Part shown: positions 8,650-17,195 of the stretch, one piece after another
Position numbering within the stretch: position 1 is the stretch's first letter
Layout of the letters: every line of letters starts with the position of its first letter
DNA from: Patiriisocius marinus
GTDB taxonomy: Bacteria; Bacteroidota; Bacteroidia; Flavobacteriales; Flavobacteriaceae
Direction of reading: 5' to 3'
NCBI RefSeq assembly: GCF_008974325.1
Contig: NZ_BKCG01000001.1
Span: forward strand, 992,001 to 1,056,000
DNA length: 64,000 bases
The notes under the pieces: generated by a model
What the model was told of the DNA's origin: nothing
The model's database searches: none
Seen by the model: the letters and a program-made list of their open reading frames with translations, nothing else
Translations under genes and position numbers: made by a program

Positions 8650-8704
8650 CGAAACTTTAAATGGAAATTATTTTGCATTTTTTTTAAAAATATTGTTCAA
8701 AGTT

Positions 8705-8735
8705 TTTGCAACAGATTAAAAATAATTTATATTTG
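8705..8735 (+). promoter_or_regulatory. tRNA-Asn promoter
   Basis: TTTG at 8705-8708 and TATATTTG at 8728-8735 are separated by 19 bases. This is an exact match to the Bacteroidota sigma-A promoter layout (TTTG, 19-21 bases, TAnnTTTG). Transcription should begin near 8742, about 35 bases before the mature tRNA. It is the best promoter match I found in the window. Confidence 0.8.
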
Positions 8736-8776
8736 CATCCGCTAAAGGCAATAGTCTTTAATTTTCTATATGAAAT

Positions 8777-8850
8777 TCCTCTTTAGCTCAGTTGGTTAGA
8801 GCATCTGACTGTTAATCAGAGGGTCCTTGGTTCGAGCCCAAGAAGAGGAG
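8777..8850 (+). tRNA. tRNA-Asn (anticodon GTT)
   Basis: This 74-base tRNA folds fully. Acceptor stem TCCTCTT (8777-8783) pairs with AAGAGGA (8843-8849); the D arm begins AGCTCAG; the anticodon stem TCTGA/TCAGA encloses loop CTGTTAA with anticodon GTT; the T arm is CTTGG-TTCGAGC-CCAAG. The discriminator base is G, as expected for Asn. CCA is not encoded. It is followed by a terminator hairpin and then the PUFA synthase locus, so it marks one edge of that block. Confidence 0.97.
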
Positions 8851-8858
8851 CGAAATTA

Positions 8859-8891
8859 AAGCCTTCACAGAAATGTGAGGGCTTTTTTTAT
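8859..8891 (+). terminator. Terminator after tRNA-Asn; first copy of a direct repeat flanking the pfa locus
   Basis: The hairpin GCCTTCACA-GAAA-TGTGAGGGC (8861-8882) is followed by seven T residues: a strong intrinsic terminator for the tRNA. The first 23 bases (8859-8881) are identical to 25567-25589, just after pfaD. The only difference across the two copies is one extra C before the T-run in this copy. Confidence 0.85.
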
Positions 8892-8975
8892 GGGTTATAG
8901 AAATTTTTTTTAGTGGCTATCTGTTAAGGTCTTGAAAGTTTTATGCTAGTTAGCAACCCCCGTAATTAAGAAAAC

Positions 8976-9620
8976 TTATTTCTCTAACAACTCATTTATA
9001 TCAACAAACTCTACTTTAATCTCAAGCTGTTCTTCAGTTGCAATTATCCCATTAAATTTAGTATCGAAATAAAATGGTTTAAAGTAGTAGTGTTTGCCTT
9101 TATAACTACCATAGTGTTCGTTTATCTCTAATTGTTTTAAATCCTTCAAGGAACATCCTACAGCCTTTAATAACGCTTCTTTTCTAACCCAAAACCAATA
9201 AAAATGGTCTATTGGGTTTTCAGCATCCATTATAGATTTCCATTCAAGTGCTGTGAATAGATATTTGAATAATTTTATATCTATAGATCTCTTCTTCTCA
9301 ATGTCGATTCCAACTGAAAATGTGGTACCAAAAATGAGAGATACGTACCAATTACTGTGTGAAATAGAGAAATTATAATTCAAAAAACTAGGTTTTCCTT
9401 CTTCAGAATACTGTAATTCGTCTAATAATTTAGATGAAATATTATTTTTATTTAATACTTTTTTTAGTAGTAATCTTCCAGTCATAAAACAAAGGGAGCT
9501 TTCTAGATTTAAATATCTTTTTGCCCTTACTTTAAAAGGCTTAGCAAGTTTTTTTAACAACTGTTCTTTTAAGAAATGAGCGTCTTTATCAGGTAATTTT
9601 ACGATCCATATTTTTTGCAT
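8976..9620 (-). CDS. pfaE: 4'-phosphopantetheinyl transferase (PfaE-type)
   Basis: This 214-residue enzyme transfers phosphopantetheine from CoA to the conserved serine of acyl carrier proteins. The Sfp-type signature residues are visible: GIDIE (104-108) with the Mg-binding Asp106 and Glu108, and WVRKEALLK (144-152) with Glu148. Its place beside the Pfa genes, with no other ACP-dependent system nearby, makes activation of the three PfaA ACPs the likely role. It is divergent from the tetR-pfaACD transcript, and the 118-base spacer contains a candidate operator. Confidence 0.92.
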   Translation of the reverse strand: MQKIWIVKLPDKDAHFLKEQLLKKLAKPFKVRAKRYLNLESSLCFMTGRLLLKKVLNKNNISSKLLDELQYSEEGKPSFLNYNFSISHSNWYVSLIFGTTFSVGIDIEKKRSIDIKLFKYLFTALEWKSIMDAENPIDHFYWFWVRKEALLKAVGCSLKDLKQLEINEHYGSYKGKHYYFKPFYFDTKFNGIIATEEQLEIKVEFVDINELLEK

Positions 9621-9687
9621 CTACAAGTTTTAGAAAAACATTTATGATAAAATATCAAATAGTCTCATTTATAATTCCGTTTTTTGT

Positions 9688-9717
9688 GGTACCAATTTTT
9701 AAAAAAGGGTACCAATT
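9688..9717. promoter_or_regulatory. Candidate TetR operator: two GGTACCAATT boxes in the pfaE/tetR spacer
   Basis: GGTACCAATT occurs at 9688-9697 and again at 9708-9717, exactly 20 bases apart (about two helical turns), each centred on the palindrome GGTACC. The pair lies between the divergent pfaE and tetR-pfa genes, where binding could control both directions. On the minus strand the first box includes TTG, 20 bases before TATAAATG, a weak match to a promoter for pfaE. Function is inferred from position and symmetry only. Confidence 0.55.
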
Positions 9718-9738
9718 AAACAAATGTAGGCGAATTAT

Positions 9739-10353
9739 ATGATTACCAAAGAATATATTATAGAAGTAACAACCCAACTTTATTTAAAAAACGGTGTGAA
9801 AGCTGTTACTATTGCAGATATAAGCAAGGAGTTAAGTACATCTAAACGTACTATCTATAATCATTTTTTAGATAAAACAGATTTAATGCAAGCCTGCATT
9901 GAACAATACTTATCTGTTATTAGAAGTAGTAATGACGAAATCATTAATACTTGTAGCTCTGCAATTGAAGCCATGGGAATGATTCATCAACAAATATTAA
10001 AAAGAGCAGATTATAGCAATGCAAATTTTTATAAGGATATACTTAAAAATTATCCTAGTGTCCTGAAAGACTCATACGTGAAGAATTCAGAATTTGCTTT
10101 TCGAGAATTACTTTATCTATCTAAATGGGGTGTTAAAGACGGGTTATTTAGAAAAGATTTAGATCCAGAAGTTACAATGGCAACTGTGCAAACACTTCTG
10201 AAATTATGTAATAACACAAAAAAATTTCCACCTGAACAATTTTCTAAAGCCAGACTTACAGAAGGTATTATGGTTACTTACTTAAGAGGATTATGTACTG
10301 AAAAAGGACTTTTGGAAGTTGAAAAACAAAAACATCTATACTTAATAGACTAG
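9739..10353 (+). CDS. TetR/AcrR family transcriptional regulator of the pfa locus
   Basis: This 204-residue protein has a TetR-type N-terminal helix-turn-helix (VTIADISKELSTSKRTIYNH, residues 23-42, followed by FLDKTDLM) and a variable helical ligand domain. Its stop lies 6 bases before the pfaA start, so it is the first gene of the pfa transcript and probably autoregulates it. The ligand could be a fatty acid or acyl-CoA, as in FadR-like TetR proteins, but nothing in the sequence identifies it. Confidence 0.9.
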   Translation: MITKEYIIEVTTQLYLKNGVKAVTIADISKELSTSKRTIYNHFLDKTDLMQACIEQYLSVIRSSNDEIINTCSSAIEAMGMIHQQILKRADYSNANFYKDILKNYPSVLKDSYVKNSEFAFRELLYLSKWGVKDGLFRKDLDPEVTMATVQTLLKLCNNTKKFPPEQFSKARLTEGIMVTYLRGLCTEKGLLEVEKQKHLYLID

Positions 10354-10359
10354 AACTAT

Positions 10360-13300
10360 ATGGACACTATTAACAGTTCACTTAAAAAAACGCCAGTAGC
10401 GATTATTGGTTTGTCTGCAATGTTTGCTGATGCAACCAATGTTGAACAATTTTGGAACAATATTATTAATCAAAAAGATAGTATTGTAGATGTTCCTGAC
10501 TCGCGATGGAAAATAGAAGATTATTACGACGCAGACCCAAGAGCTGAGGATAAAACATATTGTAAAAAAGGAGGCTTTATTCCTGATGTAGATTTTAATC
10601 CAATGGAGTTTGGATTACCTCCTAATATATTAGAAGTTACTGATGCGTCTCAATTATTATCTCTTATAGGAGCCAGAGATGCATTTGAAGATGCTGGTTA
10701 TGGAAGAAATTCAGATAAGTTTACAGCGCTTTTAAAAGAACGAACTGGAGTTATATTAGGTGTTGGTGGTGGACAGAAGTTAATCACACCACTTACTTCT
10801 AGATTACAAGCACCTATATGGGAAGCAGCTTTAAGAAGTAGTGGGATTAGCGATACTGATATTCCACACATCGTAGAAAAAATGAAGAAAGCATATATAG
10901 GGTGGAATGAGAATTCATTCCCTGGTATGTTAGGTAATGTTATTTCTGGCCGTATCACAAATCGTTTTGATTTAGGTGGTATTAATTCAGTAGTAGATGC
11001 GGCTTGTGCGGCGTCACTTTCTGCAATTAAAATGGCTGTTTCAGAATTAATTGAAGGACGTTGTGATATGATGTTAACGGGAGGTGTTGATACAGACAAT
11101 TCTCCGTTTATGTATATGTCTTTCTCAAAAACGCCTGCATTTTCACAAAAAGGAAGTATTCGTCCTTTTGATACAGATTCTGACGGAATGTTGATTGGCG
11201 AAGGAATAGGAATGTTAGTTTTAAAAAGATTAGAAGATGCTGAGCGTGATGGAGACAGAATTTATGGTTTACTTACGGGAGTAGGTTCTTCTAGTGATGG
11301 TCGCTATAAGTCCGTTTATGCTCCACGACCTCACGGACAAGCTTTGGCTATGCAACGTGCTTATGACGAGGCAGGTTATGAAGCTTCTACAGTTAAATTA
11401 ATTGAAGGTCATGGTACTGCAACAGGTGCTGGTGATGCTGCTGAGTTTGAGTCGATGTCAATGGTTTTTAGCAAAAGTAATGCTACAAAAAATCATATTG
11501 CTATTGGTTCTGTAAAGTCTCAAATAGGACATACAAAAGCTGCTGCAGGAGCAGCTGGAATGATAAAGACAGCCTTAGCATTATATCATAAAGTGCTGCC
11601 TGGAACAATTAACGTTACGAAACCTCACGAAAAATTCGGGATTGAAACATCTCCTTTTTATGTGAATTCTGAAACGCGCCCTTGGTTTAAAAATGGTGTT
11701 CCACGAAGAGCAGGAGTTTCCGCTTTCGGTTTTGGAGGTGTCAATGTGCATTTTGCCATGGAAGAATATGAAAGTAAATCTTCATTTACGGATAGAGTTC
11801 ATAAATCTTTTGAAGGTATATTCATAAAAGCTGCAAATGCAACAGACTTACAAACGAGTCTTAAAAATACTATTGACGTTTTAAAGTCTAATGAAGCAAC
11901 AACAGCCTTTTATAATTTAAAAAAAGAATCAAAGAATGGAACTGCGTTAGAAAATGAAGCACGTTTAGGTTTTGTTGTAGAATCTTTAGACGATTGTATT
12001 TCTAAATTAGAAATAGCAACTAAGCAATTAGAAAATAATAAAGATGTTTGGTCGCATCCAAAAGGTGTTTTCTTTAGACCATACGGAATTTCTAGCACAA
12101 CAAAAATTGCTTCATTATTCTCTGGTCAAGGATCTCAGTATGCTAATATGGCAAAAGAGGCGACAAGTAGTTTTGAAACAATACAACAAACTATCGCTAA
12201 TTTTGATGCTAAAAAGGAATATAATTTAGCAAATAAAATATATCCAAAACCAGTATTTACAGATAAGGACAAAGCAACTTTAGAGAAAAATATAACAAGT
12301 ACTGATATCGCTCAACCTGCAATTGGTGCAATAAGTTTGGGTTATTACAAGGTATTTAAAAACGCAGGTTTTGTAAGCGATATGTTTGCAGGACACAGTT
12401 TTGGTGAGCTTACGGCACTTTGTGCTTCTGGCGTATTAAGCGAAAGGGACTATATAACACTTGCGATTGCTCGCGGAAATGCTATGGCAAGTAAAAATGC
12501 AAGTGGTGATGCTGGAACTATGCTAGCTGTCAAAGCGGCTGCTTCAGAAATTGAACCAGTAATTGCTGCGATTGCAGGAGTTTCAATTGCAAACATCAAC
12601 TCTTCAAGTCAAATAGTTTTAGGCGGAACAACAGAAGGGATTACGAAAGCTAAAACAGTTTTAGACGCTAAAAAATTCCGTTCTATTTTACTTCCGGTGG
12701 CTGCGGCATTCCACACGGATTGTGTTGGTCACGCTCAAAAGCCTTTTGAGAAAAGTATAAACACTATTAAGTTTTCAAGTCCAGCAATCCCTGTGTACTC
12801 TAATTCTACAGGAAATCCGTACCCAACAGAGGCTACTAAAATTAAAGAAATACTAGGACAGCATATTTTAAATTCGGTTGATTTTAAAAGTGAAATAGAG
12901 AATATGTATGCTGCTGGAGCTAGAGTTTTTGTAGAGTTTGGACCTAAGTCTATTCTAACAAATATGGTAAAAGACATATTAAAAAACAAAGAGCATTTTG
13001 TCATTGCTACAAATGCAAAGGCTACTAAAAATAGTGATTTACAAATTAGAGAAGCTGCAATACAACTACAAGTTTTAGGTTGTAAACTAGATGCTATTGA
13101 TAGTAATGCTAGACAAGAAAAAGCGCCACAAGCTCAGCCTAAAATGGCAGTAAAAATAGCCGGAAATAACTATGTAAGTCCTGCAACACAAAAAGCGTAT
13201 CAAGATGTTTTAAATAACGGTTTTAAAGTTAGCGGAACAACAGAAGTTTACAAAACAGAAGAAGAAATTAAGGAAATTGAAGTTATCTCTGAAGTGATAA

Positions 13301-14661
13301 ATGCAATTCCAACTTATACAAACGAAGACAGTAAAGAACAAGAAACCGAAGAAGATATGATGGTAGATGTTATAAAAAGTGCCATTGAAGGCATTAAAGA
13401 AAACCAATCTAAAACATTAGATATGTTCCAAACAATTTTGATGGAACAAAACAAACAAACAGCTCAATTATTGGGTCTTTTATCAGGGAATTTTTCCGCA
13501 GATCAAAATGTTTTAGAAGCTCCAAGTGCTCCTTTAAGTCTTGAAAATTCTGCTCCTGTTGAAGAAACTATAACTGCACCAATGACTCCTCAACCTTCAG
13601 AGGAAATTACGGCTCAAGAAGCTCAAACAATTGCAAGGCCTGCTCCAGTAGCGGTGCCCGTTGTTGAGACAGTTGCTTTTTCTGAAGGAAACTCAGAAAT
13701 GCTAGATTTAATGTTAAGCGTTGTTGCAGATAAAACGGGTTATCCTGCTGAGATGTTAGAATTAAGTATGGATATGGAAGCCGATTTAGGAATCGATTCT
13801 ATTAAACGTGTTGAGATATTTGGAGCTATTACAGAGCAATCAGATAAGTTGACCGATATCAATCCAAACGATTTAACGGAGCTTAGAACCTTACAAGAAA
13901 TTGTAAATTATATTTCTAGTAAAGCGGGAATTAGTGCTACAACTCCTGTTGCAACAAGCCAAATAACAACACAAACAATTGCAAGGCCTGCACCTGTAGT
14001 AGCGCCAGTCGTTGAAACTGTTGTTTCTACTGAAGGAAACTCAGAAATGCTAGATTTAATGTTAAGCGTTGTTGCAGATAAAACGGGTTATCCTGCTGAG
14101 ATGTTAGAATTAAGTATGGATATGGAAGCCGATTTAGGAATCGATTCTATTAAACGTGTTGAGATATTTGGAGCTATTACAGAGCAATCAGATAAGTTAA
14201 CCGATATCAATCCAAACGATTTAACGGAGCTTAGAACCTTACAAGAAATTGTAGATTACATTTCTAGTAAAGCGGGTATTAGCGCAACTACTTCTGCCGC
14301 TACACCTGCTGCTGCAGCTACTGAAGTTGTTAGTAATGATTTATTTTCTGCACCAGTTGAGGAACTAATTAACGTTTCAGAACGGAATTCAGAGATGTTA
14401 GATTTAATGTTAAGCGTTGTTGCAGATAAAACGGGTTATCCTGCTGAAATGTTAGAACTAAGCATGGATATGGAAGCAGATTTAGGTATCGACTCTATTA
14501 AACGTGTTGAGATTTTCGGAGCTATCACAGAGCAATCAGATAAGTTAACTGATATCAATCCAAACGATTTAACAGAGCTTAGAACCTTACAAGAAATTGT
14601 AGATTACATTTCTAGTAAAGCGGGTATTTCAACTAAAAAAAAAAGTCTAAGTCTAGTATAG
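10360..14661 (+). CDS. pfaA: PUFA synthase PfaA, N-terminal half: KS-MAT-ACP-ACP-ACP
   Basis: This is a multidomain synthase of 1433 residues. The ketosynthase occupies about 8-470 with the triad Cys216 (DAACAAS), His351 (EGHGTATG) and His391 (KSQIGHT). The malonyl/acyl transferase lies near 590-880 with Ser680 in GHSFG. A linker rich in charged and Pro/Ala residues follows, then three near-identical ACPs whose phosphopantetheine serines (GIDSIKR) are at 1147, 1263 and 1379, exactly 116 residues apart. Known PfaA proteins continue into KR and DH domains; here the frame ends in a stop at 14659, 15 bases after a run of ten A residues, and KR-DH follow in the -1 frame. Three ACPs is at the low end for Pfa systems. 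Confidence 0.95.
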   Translation: MDTINSSLKKTPVAIIGLSAMFADATNVEQFWNNIINQKDSIVDVPDSRWKIEDYYDADPRAEDKTYCKKGGFIPDVDFNPMEFGLPPNILEVTDASQLLSLIGARDAFEDAGYGRNSDKFTALLKERTGVILGVGGGQKLITPLTSRLQAPIWEAALRSSGISDTDIPHIVEKMKKAYIGWNENSFPGMLGNVISGRITNRFDLGGINSVVDAACAASLSAIKMAVSELIEGRCDMMLTGGVDTDNSPFMYMSFSKTPAFSQKGSIRPFDTDSDGMLIGEGIGMLVLKRLEDAERDGDRIYGLLTGVGSSSDGRYKSVYAPRPHGQALAMQRAYDEAGYEASTVKLIEGHGTATGAGDAAEFESMSMVFSKSNATKNHIAIGSVKSQIGHTKAAAGAAGMIKTALALYHKVLPGTINVTKPHEKFGIETSPFYVNSETRPWFKNGVPRRAGVSAFGFGGVNVHFAMEEYESKSSFTDRVHKSFEGIFIKAANATDLQTSLKNTIDVLKSNEATTAFYNLKKESKNGTALENEARLGFVVESLDDCISKLEIATKQLENNKDVWSHPKGVFFRPYGISSTTKIASLFSGQGSQYANMAKEATSSFETIQQTIANFDAKKEYNLANKIYPKPVFTDKDKATLEKNITSTDIAQPAIGAISLGYYKVFKNAGFVSDMFAGHSFGELTALCASGVLSERDYITLAIARGNAMASKNASGDAGTMLAVKAAASEIEPVIAAIAGVSIANINSSSQIVLGGTTEGITKAKTVLDAKKFRSILLPVAAAFHTDCVGHAQKPFEKSINTIKFSSPAIPVYSNSTGNPYPTEATKIKEILGQHILNSVDFKSEIENMYAAGARVFVEFGPKSILTNMVKDILKNKEHFVIATNAKATKNSDLQIREAAIQLQVLGCKLDAIDSNARQEKAPQAQPKMAVKIAGNNYVSPATQKAYQDVLNNGFKVSGTTEVYKTEEEIKEIEVISEVINAIPTYTNEDSKEQETEEDMMVDVIKSAIEGIKENQSKTLDMFQTILMEQNKQTAQLLGLLSGNFSADQNVLEAPSAPLSLENSAPVEETITAPMTPQPSEEITAQEAQTIARPAPVAVPVVETVAFSEGNSEMLDLMLSVVADKTGYPAEMLELSMDMEADLGIDSIKRVEIFGAITEQSDKLTDINPNDLTELRTLQEIVNYISSKAGISATTPVATSQITTQTIARPAPVVAPVVETVVSTEGNSEMLDLMLSVVADKTGYPAEMLELSMDMEADLGIDSIKRVEIFGAITEQSDKLTDINPNDLTELRTLQEIVDYISSKAGISATTSAATPAAAATEVVSNDLFSAPVEELINVSERNSEMLDLMLSVVADKTGYPAEMLELSMDMEADLGIDSIKRVEIFGAITEQSDKLTDINPNDLTELRTLQEIVDYISSKAGISTKKKSLSLV
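13628..14640 (+). repeat. Tandem ACP repeats, 348-bp period
   Basis: The linker plus ACP unit repeats with a period of exactly 348 bases (13628, 13976, then the ACP core again up to about 14640). ACP1 and ACP2 are nearly identical at the DNA level along most of the core, and a TIARPAPV linker precedes both. ACP2 and ACP3 share the 3' end of the core (VDYISSKAGIS, against VNYISSKAGIS in ACP1). ACP3 differs from both at scattered synonymous positions and has a different linker. Confidence 0.9.
14635..14644 (+). other. A10 homopolymer: possible -1 slippage site joining the two halves of pfaA
   Basis: Ten consecutive A residues fall directly after ACP3. They are read as AAA AAA AAA (three Lys) and contain the slippery heptamer A AAA AAA in the correct phase (14637-14643). 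The current frame ends at TAG 14659-14661. The -1 frame is open from the run straight into the KR-DH reading frame (residues about KSKSSIDLDQNN, then Met at 14679). A single-base slip would therefore produce a continuous KS-MAT-ACP3-KR-DH protein of about 2270 residues. Confidence 0.75.
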
Positions 14662-14678
14662 ATTTAGATCAAAATAAT

Positions 14679-17156
14679 ATGGTGTGTGAGGAGAATACTT
14701 CAATGCAAGAATTCTCCTTGCCTACTAACTTTCATGGTGTACCAAGAAAATCAATTGGGCTAAAGTTTATTCCTAAAGTTGATGTTTTAGTACAGAACAT
14801 TTCGGCATTAAAACCTGTAGTAATTACAGATGAAGGAAGCGATGTAACACTAGCTTTAAAGGCAAAGCTAGAAAGTGAAGGTCATAAAGTTATCGTACTA
14901 CAATTCGATACTTTTAAAAAAAACAGCGCTATTAAAGACGGTGTTATTATTTCAGAAATAAGCGACCAAAACATTAAAATTGCTATAGATACCATCTTAG
15001 CTAAAAATGAAATTGGCTCTTTTATTTATTTACACCCACATTTCATTTTTTCTGGTCATAATTTTACCGAGCATTTTGCTGTAGAACGTTCTTTGTTAAA
15101 AGCTACTTTCCTATTAGCTAAATACTTACAAGCACCATTAAACGCTACTAGTAAAACACAACGAACTGCTTTTATGACGGTTTCTCGTTTAGACGGGAAA
15201 TTTGGGATGGACAAGCGTTCTAATATTTCAATCATTGCAGGTGGATTGTCGGGTCTTACTAAATGTATGAATCTAGAATGGTCTCCAGTTTTTTGTAGAG
15301 CCATTGATGCAAAACCAGAATTATCTTCAGAAGAAATAGCAAACAACTTATTTTTAGAATTACACGATGCAGATGTTCGTTATGTAGATGTTGCCATCAA
15401 TGATAATGGGCGTATGACCTATGATGTTGTTTCTAACGAAGTAGGCGCGACAGACACCTACAAAAAAACCGTTACAGACAAAGATGTATTTTTAGTTGCT
15501 GGTGGTGGTAGAGGCGTTACAGCTACTTGTATTAAAGAAATGAATATTTCTTTTAAATCTAAATTCATCTTGTTAGGAAGGTCTTCTTTGGATTTTGAAC
15601 TACCCGCTTATGCTTTATCTGAAGCCAATCCTGCGGCGCTTAAAAAGGCTATTATGCAGGAAATGAAAGATAGCGGTGAGAACGTTTCTATCAAAGGATT
15701 AAACAGCACGTTTAACAAGTATGTTGCTAAAAAAGAAATTGAAGAAACGATTGCTAACATTAAAGCAAATGGCGGTGATGCCGTTTATGTTGCTGGAGAT
15801 GTAACCAATTTAACCATCAAACCTGAATTGCTTAAAATTGAAAAGCAATGGGGAAAAATCACTGGAATTATACACGGCGCAGGTCGCTTGGCCGATAAGT
15901 TAATTCAAGATAAAACAGAAGAAATTTTTGACAATGTTACTTCGGTGAAATTGGATGGTTTATTAAACCTACTAAAAATGGTAAACATTAATGAGTTGAG
16001 ACATTTAATTATGTTTTCATCTGTTGCTGGTTTCTACGGAAATGTGGGGCAATCAGACTATGCGATGGCAAATGAAATATTAAGTACTGCGGGACATTTG
16101 TTTAGTACAAATCATCCAAATACGAAAGTTACTGCCATCAATTGGGGAGCTTGGGAAGGTGGAATGGTGAGTCCAGAATTGCAAAAAATGTTTGAAGAAG
16201 CAGGTGTCTCATTAGTGAATCATCCTGGAGGTGCAGCACGTTTTGTTCAAGAATTAAACGGAGCGTATCACAGCCAACCACAAGTAATTATTGGAGGAAC
16301 TTTACCGGCAGGGATTTCAGATATATCAGGAGATCTTAAGACCTATACCATAAAACGAAATTTAAGTTTAAAAGACAATGAGTTCTTAAATCATCACGTG
16401 ATTCAAGGGAGTCCAGTATTACCAATGGTAAATGCTACGGCGTGGATGGCAGATTCTTGCGTAAAATTATTTCCAGATTATAAACTAGCAAGTATTGAAA
16501 ATGTAAAACTGTTTAAAGGAATCGTTTTCGATGGCACTGAAAAGGAACAATATTTCACAGAAATTAAAGAACAAAGCAAAACAGATGAGCGCATAGTTTG
16601 TGCGGTTACTATTTACAGTAAAGGCGGAAAACTACCTTTAAATCACTATCGTTCTACAGTTGCTTTAGCCCGAAAAAGAAGTGAGAAACCTATATTTCAG
16701 ACTCCTCAGTTAAAAGAAAACAAAATTGAGGGAGCTACTTTTTATAAAGATGGTTCTTTATTTCACGGTGCTTTTTATCAAGGGATAGAAGAGGTGATTG
16801 CTATGGACGAAGATCAGGTTTTATTAAAATGTAAAGCACCTTCCGTTTCTTTTGAAGACCAAGGGCAGTTTCCTAGTACAAGCCTAAATGCTTTCTTCTT
16901 AGATATTCAATATCAAGGTATGGTGGTGTGGGTACAAAAATTTCATAATGGAGCGAATAGTTTGCCTTTACAAACTTTAAAAGGAATGGTTTATGGAGAA
17001 ATTCCTGCAGACAAAAGTTTTTATGTACATATAAAAATACAAGAAAATTCTGCAGCAAAAATGATTGCAGATTGCACGGTATTCGATGAAAATGGAGCGG
17101 TCTATTTATTTACAGAAGGAGCAGGTTTAACTGTTTCGGAAGGGTTAAAATGGTAA
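14679..17156 (+). CDS. pfaA: PUFA synthase PfaA, C-terminal half: KR-DH
   Basis: Counted from the ATG at 14679 the product is 825 residues. A non-catalytic Rossmann-like region comes first. The ketoreductase follows, with the NADP-binding motif GGGRGVT near 276-282 and catalytic Tyr461 in SDYAMANE. A PKS-type dehydratase hot-dog domain is at the C-terminus, with HxxxGxxxxP beginning at His573 (HVIQGSPVLP). In described PfaA proteins these domains are fused behind the ACPs. Here they begin 17 bases after the stop of the first half, in the -1 frame, and the frame is open back through the A10 run. It may be made as a separate protein from 14679 or by frameshifting. The codon pattern looks intact, with no sign of decay. 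Confidence 0.9.
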   Translation: MVCEENTSMQEFSLPTNFHGVPRKSIGLKFIPKVDVLVQNISALKPVVITDEGSDVTLALKAKLESEGHKVIVLQFDTFKKNSAIKDGVIISEISDQNIKIAIDTILAKNEIGSFIYLHPHFIFSGHNFTEHFAVERSLLKATFLLAKYLQAPLNATSKTQRTAFMTVSRLDGKFGMDKRSNISIIAGGLSGLTKCMNLEWSPVFCRAIDAKPELSSEEIANNLFLELHDADVRYVDVAINDNGRMTYDVVSNEVGATDTYKKTVTDKDVFLVAGGGRGVTATCIKEMNISFKSKFILLGRSSLDFELPAYALSEANPAALKKAIMQEMKDSGENVSIKGLNSTFNKYVAKKEIEETIANIKANGGDAVYVAGDVTNLTIKPELLKIEKQWGKITGIIHGAGRLADKLIQDKTEEIFDNVTSVKLDGLLNLLKMVNINELRHLIMFSSVAGFYGNVGQSDYAMANEILSTAGHLFSTNHPNTKVTAINWGAWEGGMVSPELQKMFEEAGVSLVNHPGGAARFVQELNGAYHSQPQVIIGGTLPAGISDISGDLKTYTIKRNLSLKDNEFLNHHVIQGSPVLPMVNATAWMADSCVKLFPDYKLASIENVKLFKGIVFDGTEKEQYFTEIKEQSKTDERIVCAVTIYSKGGKLPLNHYRSTVALARKRSEKPIFQTPQLKENKIEGATFYKDGSLFHGAFYQGIEEVIAMDEDQVLLKCKAPSVSFEDQGQFPSTSLNAFFLDIQYQGMVVWVQKFHNGANSLPLQTLKGMVYGEIPADKSFYVHIKIQENSAAKMIADCTVFDENGAVYLFTEGAGLTVSEGLKW

Positions 17157-17195
17157 TAAAATAGCGATTACTGTAAGCATACATTAAAACAACAA

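Noticed and set aside
9708-9717. GGTACC as a chance restriction-site-like palindrome
   Set aside because: A single site would be unremarkable, but two 10-base copies 20 bases apart beside a TetR gene were kept as a candidate operator.
14679-17156. KR-DH gene as a pseudogene fragment
   Set aside because: All catalytic motifs are intact and the frame is open for 825 codons, so decay is unlikely; splitting or frameshifting explains it better.
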